Assembly: GCF_002709775.1 (NCBI RefSeq)
Contig: NZ_PAQR01000008.1
Coordinates: forward strand, 82,033-146,032
Reading direction: 5' to 3'
Length of the DNA: 64,000 nt
Source: Thalassospira sp.
GTDB taxonomy: Bacteria; Pseudomonadota; Alphaproteobacteria; Rhodospirillales; Thalassospiraceae
The notes below the pieces were generated by a model that had not been told where the DNA came from, did no database searches, and saw nothing but the letters and a program-made list of their open reading frames with translations. Each line of letters opens with the position of its first letter. The stretch's first letter is position 1. The position numbers were made by a program, and so were the translations under genes. Below are positions 53,817 to 63,610 of this stretch, one piece after another.

Positions 53817-54698
53817 ATGTCTGCCACCAACCACGCCGCCCTGACGCGGTTCATGCCGTTCGTCTTTGTGTTCCTGTGGAGCACGGGCTTTGTGGGCGCC
53901 AAATTCGGTCTGCCCTATGCAGATCCGTTCGTTTTCCTGTTTGTTCGATTTGTCATCGTCCTGATCCTGATGATCCCGGTCATCTTTTTGATGGGGGCGA
54001 AATGGCCCAAAACCTGGCGTGAGGCCGGCCATATCGGCACTACCGGGGTGCTGGTGCATGGGGTTTATCTTGGCGGGGTGTTCTGGGCGATTGATACCGG
54101 ACTGCCAGCCGGGCTGGCGGCCCTGATCGTTGGTCTGCAGCCGGTTGTAACCGCATCGGTCGTCGGATCGCTTTTGGGTGAGCGGGTATCCATGCGCCAG
54201 TGGGGCGGGTTGATCCTTGGCCTGATTGGGGTGGCGCTGGTTTTGTTACCCAAGATTGGCGATGGCATTGGCATCACACCGTTTGGTATCGGTCTGGCGG
54301 TGGCGGCCCTGTTTGGCATGACGGCGGGCACGCTTTATCAAAAGCGCTTCTGCACGGGTATGGAGCTTATGAGCGGCACGGTCGTGCAGTATGTTGCTGC
54401 TAGCGTCTTTGTCGGGATCATCGCGCTGTTCAAGGAGCCGCTGACGGTCGAATGGAGCATGGACTTCATTCTGGCGATGGCGTGGCTGGTGCTGGTGCTG
54501 TCCATCGGGGCGATCATGCTTTTGATGGTTCTGATCAAGCAGGGCGAAGCCACCCGTGTGGCCAGCATGTTCTATCTTGTGCCGCCCACAGCAGCGTTCT
54601 TTGCCTGGCTTCTGTTTGACGAGCAACTTGGTGTTCTTGGCTTTGCCGGATTTGCAATTGCCGCCCTTGGGGTGGCATTGGTGATCATGAAACGCTAG
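53817..54698 (+). CDS. DMT-superfamily transporter (EamA)
   Basis: A 293-residue membrane protein with about ten helices in two EamA repeats. FVFLWSTGFVGAKFGLPYAD opens the first and FLFVRFVIVLILMIPVI follows; DEQLGVLGFAGFAIAALGVA closes the second. The family exports diverse metabolites. No substrate can be assigned. It lies 80 bp after tyrA on the same strand, so an amino-acid-related exporter is plausible but unproven. Confidence 0.88.
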   Translation: MSATNHAALTRFMPFVFVFLWSTGFVGAKFGLPYADPFVFLFVRFVIVLILMIPVIFLMGAKWPKTWREAGHIGTTGVLVHGVYLGGVFWAIDTGLPAGLAALIVGLQPVVTASVVGSLLGERVSMRQWGGLILGLIGVALVLLPKIGDGIGITPFGIGLAVAALFGMTAGTLYQKRFCTGMELMSGTVVQYVAASVFVGIIALFKEPLTVEWSMDFILAMAWLVLVLSIGAIMLLMVLIKQGEATRVASMFYLVPPTAAFFAWLLFDEQLGVLGFAGFAIAALGVALVIMKR

Positions 54699-54749
54699 GT
54701 TGCCGTAAACCAATTAATCAAATCAGCACCAAAGCTGTCGGAGGAAAGT

Positions 54750-55310
54750 TTGACGGACGCCCGCGAAAAATGGGTTTTTGGATATGGTTCGCTTCTGTGG
54801 CGGCCCGGCTTTGATTTTGCCGAGTGCGCGCGTGCGCTGCTGCCCGGCTATCACCGGTCATTCTGTATCTATTCCCATCATTACCGTGGAACGCCGGAAA
54901 ACCCGGGGCTGGTTCTTGGCCTGAATGAAGGCGGGGAATGTGTCGGCAACGCGTTTCGCATCACGCCGGAAAACTGGTCAAAGGTGAAGGCCTATCTTGA
55001 TGAGCGCGAACTTGTCACCAACACCTATATCCCGGCTGATGTCGAGGTCGAGCTTGCCGATGGTCGCAAGGTGATCGCGCATACCTATGTCGCCGATCCG
55101 AGCCATGAACAATATGCCGGGAACCTGCCGGTGCGCACCGCCGTCGAGATCATCGTGGCGGCACATGGCAGCGTCGGACCGAACCTTGAATATCTTGAAA
55201 ACACAGTCAGCCATCTTGATGAAATGGGCATTGTTGATCCGCCCCTGCATGATCTGATGGATTTGGTCCGCCGCGAATATGGCGAGATCAATATGGGGGC
55301 AGGCATCTGA
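54750..55310 (+). CDS. Gamma-glutamylcyclotransferase, ChaC-like
   Basis: A 186-residue protein starting TDAREKWVFGYGSLLWRPGF, the G-Y-G-S-L motif of the ChaC/GGCT fold. RGTPENPGLVLGL and AYLDERELVTNTYIP hold the usual catalytic Glu. ChaC proteins break glutathione to 5-oxoproline and Cys-Gly. The start is TTG with GGAGG 5 nt upstream. Its stop overlaps the next transporter start by one base. Confidence 0.9.
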   Translation: MTDAREKWVFGYGSLLWRPGFDFAECARALLPGYHRSFCIYSHHYRGTPENPGLVLGLNEGGECVGNAFRITPENWSKVKAYLDERELVTNTYIPADVEVELADGRKVIAHTYVADPSHEQYAGNLPVRTAVEIIVAAHGSVGPNLEYLENTVSHLDEMGIVDPPLHDLMDLVRREYGEINMGAGI

Positions 55311-56284
55311 TGAGCCAATCAAACGGAACGACGGTTGCTGCGGGCCAGACCGGATCGCAGACGCCGATGACGGTGGCCTATCTGATGCTGGTCGCCTGTT
55401 CGCTGATGTGGGGGTCCAACCACGTTGTGGCGCGCGGGATCAACGAAACCGTGCCGTTCGAAGCGCTGTCATTCTGGCGCTGGATCGTGGCTTTGTGTTT
55501 GTTGCTGCCGTTCTGTTTCAAGTATCTGGCGCGCGATCTGCGCATCATGGCTGAACACAAACTGTCGATGTTTCTGATCGGCTTTACCGGCGTGTTTCTG
55601 TTTTCGGTAGTGATTTATCTCGCAGCCTATAACACGACGGCGGTCAATACCGGGCTTTTGAATGCGACCACACCGATCTGGGTGCTGCTGTTTGCAGCCC
55701 TTCTGACCGCAGACAAACCACGGCTTGGTCAATGGCTGGGCGTGCTGGTGGCCGGGGCGGGGACCGCAACCATCATTGCCAAGGGCGATCCATCGGTTTT
55801 TGCCCGCATGGATTTCGTTCTGGGTGATGTGTTGGCGATGTTGTCGGCCATGGTGTGGGCGGCCTATTCGATGTTTCTCAAACGCGCGCCCAAGGGTGTG
55901 CATCCGCTAAGTCTGGTGTTTGTTTCAGCCCTGATCGGTTTGTGTTTCCTGACCCCGCTTTATATCTGGTCGCTGGTGGTCGATGGAAAGCCGTTCTTCA
56001 CCAGCCTTGATCCGGTTTGGCCGGATATGCTCAAGATTTTCTATATCGGGGCAGGGCCGGCATTCCTGGGCTACATGTTCTGGAACCGGGGCGTTTCGAT
56101 GGTTGGTCCGGCCAAGGCCGGGGTGTTCATGTATCTGATCCCGGTCTGTTCAAGCGGCCTTGCCATCGCGTTTCTGGGTGAGGCACTGCATCTTTATCAT
56201 CTGGCGGGGATCGTCCTGATCGTGTCAGGCATCTGGCTTGTGACCCGCAAGAAGACAGAGCGTGTTCGCGTTGCAAAACCCTAG
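55310..56284 (+). CDS. DMT-superfamily transporter (EamA)
   Basis: A 324-residue membrane protein with two EamA repeats; LMLVACSLMWGSNHVVARGI is helix 1 and GPAFLGYMFWNRGVSMVGPA lies in the second repeat. It is distinct from the transporter at 53817 (different loops and termini). It is translationally coupled to the ChaC-like gene, which hints at a thiol- or peptide-related substrate. The C-terminus is basic (RKKTERVRVAKP). Confidence 0.88.
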   Translation: MSQSNGTTVAAGQTGSQTPMTVAYLMLVACSLMWGSNHVVARGINETVPFEALSFWRWIVALCLLLPFCFKYLARDLRIMAEHKLSMFLIGFTGVFLFSVVIYLAAYNTTAVNTGLLNATTPIWVLLFAALLTADKPRLGQWLGVLVAGAGTATIIAKGDPSVFARMDFVLGDVLAMLSAMVWAAYSMFLKRAPKGVHPLSLVFVSALIGLCFLTPLYIWSLVVDGKPFFTSLDPVWPDMLKIFYIGAGPAFLGYMFWNRGVSMVGPAKAGVFMYLIPVCSSGLAIAFLGEALHLYHLAGIVLIVSGIWLVTRKKTERVRVAKP

Positions 56285-56302
56285 AGCTTTCGGCGTATGA
56301 AA

Positions 56303-56340
56303 AAGGCCCGCGCACCAGATGGTGTCGCGGGCCTTCTTGT
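56303..56340. terminator. Bidirectional terminator between EamA gene and plsC
   Basis: A GC-rich stem AAGGCCCGCG / CGCGGGCCTT, extended by CACC/GGTG, has T-rich sequence on the plus side and a T5 run on the minus strand. Confidence 0.87.
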
Positions 56341-56366
56341 TTCCGGAAACGCTGTGCGCAGTTGGT

Positions 56367-57197
56367 TCAGGAAACCTTGTCGCTGCTTGTGTCTTTGACA
56401 GGGGCGACGCCGAGTTGTGCGTCTTCTTGTTCCTGCTTTGCGTCAATGTCATCAGAGGTCAGCATTGGCAGCTGGAATTCTGCCTGTGCTTCGGCCTCGA
56501 GCTCGCGCGTGCGGGTATCGATGCGGTTCTTGATTTCCTTCATGAAGGTCTTGCGATCAAGCCCCGGTTCCATGGCAGGCATGAATTCCATGGTGACCCG
56601 GCCACCATATTTCATGAAGCTGTCGCGGCCCCAGAACATGCCGGAATTAAGCGCGACGGGAATGACCTTGGTATCGGGGAAGGCTTTATAGAGCGCGAAA
56701 ATACCCGGATGATACGGGCGGTTGGAGCCCGGCGGGGTGCGCGTGCCTTCGGGGAAAATGATCACCTGACGGTTTTCCTCAAGCGCCTTTGCTGCCCCCT
56801 TGATCATGTCTTTAAGCGCTTGGCTGCCGGCTGATCGATCAACTGCGATCTGGCCGGACAAGATCAGGAACTGTCCAACCAGCGGAATGCGGGTGAGTTC
56901 CTTTTTCAGGATGTAGGCCGGATCGGTGACGACCGTATGGAAGGTCAGGGTTTCCCAGGCAGACTGATGCTTGGCAACGATGATGCAGGGGCCTTCTGGC
57001 AGGTTTTCCAAGCCGGTGAAGCGTTTGCGCATGCCAACCGAATAGCGCAGTGCCAACTGGGTCAGCCGACACCAGGCATGGCCGACGAACTGGTTGGCCT
57101 TGCGACCACATACCATTAACGGCAGCAGAACGATGCACAAGACAGCCGTTCCGCCGAAAAACAACACGTTAAACAGTAACGCGCGCAGAGCAATCAT
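56367..57197 (-). CDS. plsC: 1-acyl-sn-glycerol-3-phosphate acyltransferase family protein
   Basis: A 276-residue membrane acyltransferase forming phosphatidic acid. An N-terminal helix (LLFNVLFFGGTAVLCIVLLP) precedes the catalytic motif, which reads KHQSAWET with His77 (HxxxxE, a common variant of HxxxxD in this group). The acceptor motif is IFPEGTR with Glu150. The C-terminal about 60 residues are acidic and helical. It lies at the end of the ftsE-ftsX-ydcF-plsC run. Confidence 0.92.
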   Translation of the reverse strand: MIALRALLFNVLFFGGTAVLCIVLLPLMVCGRKANQFVGHAWCRLTQLALRYSVGMRKRFTGLENLPEGPCIIVAKHQSAWETLTFHTVVTDPAYILKKELTRIPLVGQFLILSGQIAVDRSAGSQALKDMIKGAAKALEENRQVIIFPEGTRTPPGSNRPYHPGIFALYKAFPDTKVIPVALNSGMFWGRDSFMKYGGRVTMEFMPAMEPGLDRKTFMKEIKNRIDTRTRELEAEAQAEFQLPMLTSDDIDAKQEQEDAQLGVAPVKDTSSDKVS

Positions 57198-57280
57198 TCA
57201 GACAAAATCCTTCGTAGGTCCCGACCCTTAATATCCGGTGTTTTGTAACAGCAATATGACGATCAGAAAATGCCGATTGT

Positions 57281-58021
57281 TCAGCCATCCTTGCCAGTGC
57301 CGTTTGATGCGGAATAGTCATCAAGGTCGGGTGCGTCATCTGGCTGCTCATCAAATACGCCGCCGGGGCTGCGCAGGGCCTGGCGGTCGCCGTTCGGCAA
57401 CCAGTTGAGCAGCGTGTTGCGCAGGCTGGCGAAGACGTATTTGTTATATTCGCTGGCAATCAGCGCGGTGCTGCCCGGGAAGCGCCACCAGTTGTCGATC
57501 TTGACGTTATCGGGGAAAACCGGATGGGCGACGATTTCGACATCGGGCATCAGGCTTTTGAATTCCAGAAGCGAGCGCGGCATATGGTAGTTGGCCGTGA
57601 CAATGCGCAGGCTTTTATAGCCTTCCTCATACATCCAGACGGCGGTTTCAATCGCGTTGCCCCGGGTGTTTTCCGCAACATGGCCAAGAACCACACAGCA
57701 GGCAATCAGGCGCGGGTCGGATTTACCAACCGAAAGCAATTCATCAACTTCGACCCCGCGATAAACACCCGATATGAAGAGCTTGTCGGCAAGGCCACGC
57801 ACCAGAAGACGGCGGCCTTCGGAAAGTCGTTCGCTGCCACCGGTCAGAACCACAATGGCATCAGTGCGCTGGTTGGTGTTGTCGACGGTTTTCGGGATGT
57901 AATCGACATACCAGATGAACCCGGCCGCCCAGATCAGCCCGCAGAAAATCAGTGCGGAAAGCAAGAAGCGAAACCGACGGAACCGGCGACGATGTTGCAC
58001 ACTAAGCGGCGGCTTGTTCAT
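57281..58021 (-). CDS. YdcF/DUF218 family protein
   Basis: A 246-residue membrane-anchored protein. The basic N-terminus RRRFRRFRF and helix LLSALIFCGLIWAAGFIWYV are followed by a DUF218 domain with DAIVVLTGGSERLSEG and RIVTANYHMPRSLLEF. The related proteins SanA and ElyC act in envelope/peptidoglycan homeostasis. The start is taken as ATG 58021 because the anchor is then N-terminal; the frame is open to 58120. It lies between ftsX and plsC on the same strand. Confidence 0.85.
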   Translation of the reverse strand: MNKPPLSVQHRRRFRRFRFLLSALIFCGLIWAAGFIWYVDYIPKTVDNTNQRTDAIVVLTGGSERLSEGRRLLVRGLADKLFISGVYRGVEVDELLSVGKSDPRLIACCVVLGHVAENTRGNAIETAVWMYEEGYKSLRIVTANYHMPRSLLEFKSLMPDVEIVAHPVFPDNVKIDNWWRFPGSTALIASEYNKYVFASLRNTLLNWLPNGDRQALRSPGGVFDEQPDDAPDLDDYSASNGTGKDG

Positions 58022-58146
58022 GGATGCGTGCCTGAATAGGGGCGATCTGGCATGAATTCGGATCTCCTCAAGACGACAAAGAGGGCCAAGGCCATGATCC
58101 CGAAAGGGAAGTGGTGACAACCGACTATACGAAGACCATCAACGGG

Positions 58147-59049
58147 TTACAACATCCGGTGTAGGACACGCAGCACGGTTCGGGTTGCCGTGATGCCAGC
58201 CACCATCGCAACGATGAAGGGAATGGCGACAATCAGGCCGATGAAGGTGGGGCTTAGAACAAGGGACGGAACCGGCCAGCCGGCGCGCATGCCAAGCCAA
58301 CCGATGAGGGCAGAGACCGGAAGCGCGATCAGAAGACCGATCAGCGCGCCAAAGAAGGCCAAGCGCTGGTTATGGCGGCCAAACTGACGGGCAATATAGC
58401 CATCCTGCGCACCGATCAGATGCAGCAATTCGATGATGCGATGATGGATCGAAAGGCCCGATCGGGTGGCAAAGACGACCGACAGCATGGTCGCGCCAAA
58501 CAAAACGACAATCAAAAGCGCAAGGGCCAGTTCCACGGAAAAGGCGACGTCGGCAATGCGTTCGATCCAGATGCGGTGATCATCCAGCACGGCCTCGGGC
58601 GCGATGACGCCCAGACGGCTTTCAAGCGCATCATAGTTAAACCCGGTTTCGGGCGTGATTTCGATGATACGCGGAATGGGCAGTTCGCTAACGACCTCGT
58701 CCGGGCCAAGCCAGGGTTCGAGCAGGGCCGCCATGGTATCGGGGCTGAGTTCCTCGATCCTTGCGATGCCGGGCAGGGTGGAAACCTGTTCGATGATGCT
58801 ATCGACCGTGCCCTGCAGGGCGGCTTCGCGTTCGGCGGGGGATCGGTTGGCAAGTTCGGTCGGCGGGACCTGGATCGACAGGCTGCCTTCGATCTGACCG
58901 GACCATTGACCGACACTGTCATGCAGGGCGGCGAGGCCGACGATCGAGAAGGTCAGCAGCGCCACCATCAGGGCGACGATGCTCGGCAAGAAGCGCGAGG
59001 AAGAATCGCTTTCAAGAGGAAGGTGCGATGGTGGTGCGCGAAATGCCAT
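58147..59049 (-). CDS. ftsX: Cell division protein FtsX
   Basis: A 300-residue membrane partner of FtsE. A first helix (residues about 21-43) is followed by a periplasmic domain with RIEELSPDTMAALLEPWLG. Three further helices form the FtsX/MacB-type permease region (VELALALLIVVLFGATMLSV and two more near the C-terminus). FtsEX controls peptidoglycan hydrolases at the septum. Unlike many bacteria, ftsE and ftsX do not overlap here (62-bp gap), and no in-frame start lies upstream. Confidence 0.92.
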   Translation of the reverse strand: MAFRAPPSHLPLESDSSSRFLPSIVALMVALLTFSIVGLAALHDSVGQWSGQIEGSLSIQVPPTELANRSPAEREAALQGTVDSIIEQVSTLPGIARIEELSPDTMAALLEPWLGPDEVVSELPIPRIIEITPETGFNYDALESRLGVIAPEAVLDDHRIWIERIADVAFSVELALALLIVVLFGATMLSVVFATRSGLSIHHRIIELLHLIGAQDGYIARQFGRHNQRLAFFGALIGLLIALPVSALIGWLGMRAGWPVPSLVLSPTFIGLIVAIPFIVAMVAGITATRTVLRVLHRML

Positions 59050-59111
59050 GATCGTGTGTTGGTCCTGTTGATCCCGTGGTTCAGGAAAGTTCGGTCGCGA
59101 ATTGGTATGTC

Positions 59112-59789
59112 TTAGCCGCTATGGGTGACGTCGTGCAGGGTACCACCTTCGAGCAACCATTGGGTATGGCCAAAGCGGCGTACAAGGTTGCGGTTGTGGG
59201 TGGCGATCAGAACGGTGGTGCCGAGCTTGTTGAGCTCCTCAAACAGATAGAGCAAGCGCATGGCGATTCGGTCATCGACGTTGCCGGTTGGCTCATCGGC
59301 CAGAAGCAGGGCCGGGCGACCAATGACAGCGCGCGCGATGGCCACGCGCTGTTGCTGCCCGCCAGACAGGCGTGATGGCGGCGCGTTGACGTGATCGCCA
59401 AGACCGACCCATTCGAGAAGCTCGGTCACGTTTTTGCGAATCTGCAGGTCTTCAACGCCGGCTACGCGCAGTGGCAGGGCAACATTTTCAAAGGTTGTCA
59501 GATGGTTGATCAGGCGGAAATCCTGAAACACGACGCCGATCTTGCGGCGAATCGCCGGCAGTTCTTCGCGTGGGATGCGGATATTGTCGCGTCCGAAAAT
59601 CGAAATTTCACCGCGTGTCTGGCGCAGTGCCAGATATAAAAGCCGCATCAGGGTCGATTTGCCCGCCCCGGAAGCCCCCGTCAGGAAATGAAAACTGCCG
59701 CGACTCAGAGAAAAATTGAGGTCGCGCAGGATTTCCGGTCCGGATTCATAGCGGACTCCGACATCCCTGAAACTGACAACGTCGGTCAA
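59112..59789 (-). CDS. ftsE: Cell division ATP-binding protein FtsE
   Basis: A 225-residue ABC ATPase. Walker A is GASGAGKST, the signature is [14 protein letters not shown] and Walker B is [12 protein letters not shown], with the switch His in [29 protein letters not shown] at the start is typical of FtsE. TTG 59789 is chosen because it gives the standard length and has GGAG 9 nt upstream; ATG 59888 would add 33 residues unlike the family. Confidence 0.93.
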   Translation of the reverse strand: MTDVVSFRDVGVRYESGPEILRDLNFSLSRGSFHFLTGASGAGKSTLMRLLYLALRQTRGEISIFGRDNIRIPREELPAIRRKIGVVFQDFRLINHLTTFENVALPLRVAGVEDLQIRKNVTELLEWVGLGDHVNAPPSRLSGGQQQRVAIARAVIGRPALLLADEPTGNVDDRIAMRLLYLFEELNKLGTTVLIATHNRNLVRRFGHTQWLLEGGTLHDVTHSG

Positions 59790-60003
59790 AATTCGTGCTC
59801 CATCTGGGCCGTGACGGTCGGTACATAGCAGTTTATAACGGTTTTCGTCATCATCGGACAGGGTTGGAAAGTACCGCTGCCATGACAATATCGAAAATGA
59901 AATAACCGGTTAGAGCGGTTTGTCATGTGTTTTCGGGGGTGACCCGCAGCCCGGTCAGGCGCAGGTTTAAGACCCAAATCCGGGCAGCTTCTGTTATCTG
60001 TGC

Positions 60004-60018
60004 TTAACAGTCTGTTAA
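60004..60018. promoter_or_regulatory. Perfect palindrome in the ftsE / zinc-ribbon intergenic region
   Basis: TTAACAG and CTGTTAA flank a central T. A TATAGT hexamer, a possible -10 for the plus-strand gene, lies at 60035-60040, so the palindrome would overlap the -35 region. The rest of the roughly 350-bp gap between ftsE and the 60140 gene holds only the hairpin at 60051-60076. Confidence 0.45.
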
Positions 60019-60050
60019 ATCGCGGCTATTTACATATAGTGTAAGTCTTC

Positions 60051-60076
60051 ACTGACGGCACAGGGGGACCGTCAGT
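60051..60076 (+). promoter_or_regulatory. Hairpin in the leader of the zinc-ribbon gene
   Basis: ACTGACGG and CCGTCAGT form a perfect 8-bp stem around a 10-nt loop, about 65 nt upstream of the ATG. No T-run follows. Confidence 0.4.
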
Positions 60077-60139
60077 CGCGACCAGCTTCTTGCCTCCCCC
60101 CGTGTTTGATGCCGCCGTCATCGATATGCCAGGTTTGCA

Positions 60140-60964
60140 ATGATCATTACTTGCCCAGAGTGTTCCAAGAAATACTCAGTTAAGACAGAAGCAATCGGCC
60201 CGAAAGGCCGAACCGTGCGCTGTAAAAGCTGCGGCAATAGCTGGCATCAGGACCCGCCCGGCGCAAAGAAGGCTGCCCCGGCACCAGCACCCGAAAGTGA
60301 TATCCCGGCCCCGTTTAACGAGGAAGGATCGCTTGGTGCTGATTTCAATGCAGACCAGATGGGCGGAGGGCCGGTTGATCCGGGCTTTGAAGAAGCCGAC
60401 AAGATCCCTGATCCGCCCCCGATTCCCCAGCAGCTGATTCGCAACAATCCGAAGCCGGAACCCAAAAAGAAAAAGGGTATCGTCGGCTGGATCATCTTCC
60501 TGCTGTTGCTTGGCGGGATTGGTGCGGGCGGATATTTCGCCAAGGATCAGATCATCGAGATGTGGCCGCCGATTGCCAAGGTCTATGACATGGTGGGCCT
60601 TGATGTGCCCCATGTTGGTGAAGGCCTTGATATCCGCGAATTGCCGCCGACCCGTGAAGAAGAAGACGGGGTTGATGTGCTGGTGGTCCGGGCCGAGATC
60701 GTCAATATCAGCGAGGAGCCGCGTGCGCTGCCTTACCTTCTGATCGAGCTGCTTGATCCGCTTGATCGTGTGGTTCAGCGCAAGAAGGTGCCGCTGATTT
60801 ATGATGAATCGCTTGTTTCGACCGGTGCTGAAATGCCGATGGAGCAGCAGATGCTGCCGGTTGGCGAAAGCATGGAAGTCGAAACCAAGATCCGCCGTCC
60901 GAACCCGACGGCAACCCGCTTGCAGGTGACCTTCCTTGACCCGCGTGAGGCGATTGAGCCTTAA
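60140..60964 (+). CDS. Zinc-ribbon membrane protein with DUF3426-like domain
   Basis: A 274-residue protein. An N-terminal MJ0042-type zinc finger uses C5, C8, C28 and C31 (ITCPECSKKY and VRCKSCGNSW). A Pro-rich acidic linker (about 37-110) is followed by one transmembrane helix at about 114-133 (IVGWIIFLLLLGGIGAGGYF) and a C-terminal beta-rich domain resembling DUF3426. The finger therefore lies in the cytoplasm and the C-terminal domain in the periplasm. It is divergent from ftsE, a common alphaproteobacterial arrangement. Function is not established. Confidence 0.88.
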   Translation: MIITCPECSKKYSVKTEAIGPKGRTVRCKSCGNSWHQDPPGAKKAAPAPAPESDIPAPFNEEGSLGADFNADQMGGGPVDPGFEEADKIPDPPPIPQQLIRNNPKPEPKKKKGIVGWIIFLLLLGGIGAGGYFAKDQIIEMWPPIAKVYDMVGLDVPHVGEGLDIRELPPTREEEDGVDVLVVRAEIVNISEEPRALPYLLIELLDPLDRVVQRKKVPLIYDESLVSTGAEMPMEQQMLPVGESMEVETKIRRPNPTATRLQVTFLDPREAIEP

Positions 60965-60992
60965 GCGATCAGCGAATAAACCGAGATACGAG

Positions 60993-61022
60993 AAAGGCAG
61001 CACAGTGCGTGCTGCCTTTTTT
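60993..61022 (+). terminator. Terminator after the zinc-ribbon gene
   Basis: AAAGGCAGCAC pairs with GTGCTGCCTTT around AGTGC, followed by a T-run. Confidence 0.9.
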
Positions 61023-61044
61023 GTTTGGCGGGAAGGAAGGATGA

Positions 61045-63486
61045 TCAGAACCGTTTGAGCAAGCGGTCGATATATTCCTGTTCGATCTGCGGGCGTTCGG
61101 GATCGCCGGACCGACGGCGGAGTTCCTGCAAGATGCGCCAGGCGCGCTCAAGCGTGTTTACATCCGGGATGATGGTGGTGCCGTTGCCGCCGACCGGACG
61201 GCCCAGCGGGTCCCGACGGCCTGATCCTTCGAGGTCTTCGAGCATTGGTGCCATTTGGCTTAAACCTTCCAGCGCACGGCTGATTTCACCAATGCCCTGT
61301 TGCAGGGCGTCCATGGCTTGGCGTTGGTATTGCAGGGCCTCGTGCGAGCGGTTGTGTTCCAGCGCATCGGCCGCCCCGCGCATGACATCAATTACCGAAT
61401 TCATGCCGCTGACATCGCCGAATTGACCAAGGCCGGGGTTCTCGAGGATTTCACCGGCATCGTCGGCAAGGCTCTGTTGCTGGCTGGCGCGCGGGCCGTT
61501 GCCGTTTTGGGTCGAGGCATTATCGCCATCATTCATCAGGTCCTGCTGCCGGCGGGATAGATCGCGCATGCCATCAAGCATCTCGCGGAGCGTCGAGGTG
61601 ATATCCATGCCGCCTTCGCCCGTGGTGACCTGCATGTTTTCGACCAGTTCACGCAGGCGGTCGATCAGCTGGCGGGCCTGATCCCGGGCACCGGCGCGCA
61701 TCAGGGCATCGATCTGATCAATGATGCGTGACAGGTCCTGTTGTTCAAGGGTTGCGCTGCCCGCGGGTGGTTGTTCCTCGGTTGCGTCCGGGCTTTCGCG
61801 CATCAGGGCGGCGAGATATTCGTTCAGTGCCTGGCGGTATTCATCAATCAGTTGGGCGATTTCGCTTTCGGTGACATCGGGGTTGGCGAGTGCCTCAAGC
61901 AGGCGTTCCTCGGCCTCCATCAGGTTGCGTTCGGCAATGCCGTATGATCCACGCTCAATCTCCTCGGCGACATGCCACAGAAGCCCTGCGACATCCTGAT
62001 GGGTGTCACGGTTATGCAGGTTGGCCGCCAACCGGTTTTCCGCGACAGACAGGGTCAGGAAGACACCGAGATGGCCGTTGAAGGCCTGCGGGGCGAACAG
62101 GACCGGCAGCAAGGCATTGTGCATTTCAAGTGCACGGTCAGGATAGCGCAGCAGACCACGACGGATATCGATCAGCTTTTGCGCCACCGGATGGCTGAAT
62201 TCCCGTTCCGGCAGTATCAGGGAGCGGATATCGCTTTCGCCAACCTGATCGGCATTATCACGCGAGACCATTTGGATATTGACCGGCAAGCCCGCCCAGG
62301 GGTGGGCCACCAGATCGATGAAGCGCGGGCCATCGATACGGGTTGGCATGGCGCCGGCGTCAGCAGCACCACCAGTATCGCCCTTGAGGTCGATGACGAC
62401 CTGATCAATCGGGCCGTATTGCTTGATCGTGCCGTCTTCGGCGGCCGGGGTGATGACCAGTTCAAGACTGGAAAGGCCGTAATCGTCGCTGGCCACGTAA
62501 TCAAGGCGGACGTGATCGCGTCTGGTCACAGTGGGCGGGCTGACAAAGGACAGGCTGGGCGCATTGTCGGCCAGAAGTTCGATATTCAGTGTCAGGCGAT
62601 CATTGCCCCAGACCGATATGCGCCACTGGCCAGGCTGATCGATGGCGGTGGAAAGCACATAGCTGTTTTCACCGCTTTCGCTGAAGGCCTGCTTGCCGCG
62701 CGGTGTGGTCAGGGTCGGTTCCCAGATGCTTGAGATGCTGCCATCCAGGGTCGATCCAGCGGGTACCTGCACCGACATGACGTCACTGGTGGCATCCGAT
62801 GCAGCATCGGTGTTAGCGCCCGTGCGGTTGCCGGTGTCATCCGAAAGCGAGCTGAATTGCAGGATGCGCGGGATCTGGCCGGTATAGGCCGGTGGGGTGA
62901 CCCAAAGGGTGGCGCTGAAGTCGGCAGCCCCAAGACGCTGAAGCGGGCTGAAGGCCTTTGAGAAGCGCTCTGCGACATGATCGCTGCCTGTCATCAGGCC
63001 GACAAACAGCAGCAGCACCGGAATGGCGGTCAGGCCAAAGCGATCAACGCGGGTAATGGCGGGCAGCGGGGGCGACAGTCTGAGCCTTTTCAGGGCGGCT
63101 TCATGCAGGCCAAGCTGGCGCTGCCAAAGAAGGCTGGTCAGCGGATCGTCGGTTTCGGGGATGTGATCTTCAAGACTTTGCAGCGGGTTGTTATCAAGAT
63201 GGTTGTCGATCTCGATCCGGTGCAGGACATCGCGCCGGGTCGGCATTTTGAAATTGCGCCAGGGCGCAACCACCGAAACCATGACCGCCACCGACAGGAT
63301 CGACAGCAACATGATATGCCCGGTCGCAGGCAGAAGTTCGAACGCGCCGGTCAATGTCAGGCCAACCACCAGAAGCCCGATCGACAGGGACGGGATCAGG
63401 CAGGGCCAGACAGATTCCCACACCATCACCATGCGCGTCTTGCGCACATGGCGTTCCATCTTTGGATAGGGTGGTATCAACGACAT
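61045..63486 (-). CDS. TIGR02302/DUF4175 family membrane protein
   Basis: An 813-residue alphaproteobacterial protein. Three N-terminal hydrophobic segments (SLSIGLLVVGLTLTGAFELL, IMLLSILSVAVMVSVVAPW, LTAIPVLLLFVGLM) come first. A large periplasmic part with beta-sandwich-like repeats (residues about 190-400) follows. A long Gln/Glu/Arg-rich helical region includes REMLDGMRDLSRRQQDLMND and ends SGDPERPQIEQEYIDRLLKR, the conserved end of this family. No enzymatic motif is visible. It lies downstream of lysA on the same strand, with a terminator between. Confidence 0.87.
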   Translation of the reverse strand: MSLIPPYPKMERHVRKTRMVMVWESVWPCLIPSLSIGLLVVGLTLTGAFELLPATGHIMLLSILSVAVMVSVVAPWRNFKMPTRRDVLHRIEIDNHLDNNPLQSLEDHIPETDDPLTSLLWQRQLGLHEAALKRLRLSPPLPAITRVDRFGLTAIPVLLLFVGLMTGSDHVAERFSKAFSPLQRLGAADFSATLWVTPPAYTGQIPRILQFSSLSDDTGNRTGANTDAASDATSDVMSVQVPAGSTLDGSISSIWEPTLTTPRGKQAFSESGENSYVLSTAIDQPGQWRISVWGNDRLTLNIELLADNAPSLSFVSPPTVTRRDHVRLDYVASDDYGLSSLELVITPAAEDGTIKQYGPIDQVVIDLKGDTGGAADAGAMPTRIDGPRFIDLVAHPWAGLPVNIQMVSRDNADQVGESDIRSLILPEREFSHPVAQKLIDIRRGLLRYPDRALEMHNALLPVLFAPQAFNGHLGVFLTLSVAENRLAANLHNRDTHQDVAGLLWHVAEEIERGSYGIAERNLMEAEERLLEALANPDVTESEIAQLIDEYRQALNEYLAALMRESPDATEEQPPAGSATLEQQDLSRIIDQIDALMRAGARDQARQLIDRLRELVENMQVTTGEGGMDITSTLREMLDGMRDLSRRQQDLMNDGDNASTQNGNGPRASQQQSLADDAGEILENPGLGQFGDVSGMNSVIDVMRGAADALEHNRSHEALQYQRQAMDALQQGIGEISRALEGLSQMAPMLEDLEGSGRRDPLGRPVGGNGTTIIPDVNTLERAWRILQELRRRSGDPERPQIEQEYIDRLLKRF

Positions 63487-63610
63487 GGGTCTGGTGGTCC
63501 CTGCTTGCCGACAGTGCGCGCATTATCGCGTGTATTCTAGCACAACCCGCATCTTTAGAGTTTGGGGTTTTGCCGTGACGGGTCAAGCAGTTCGCAGGAT
63601 GGACGCAAAA

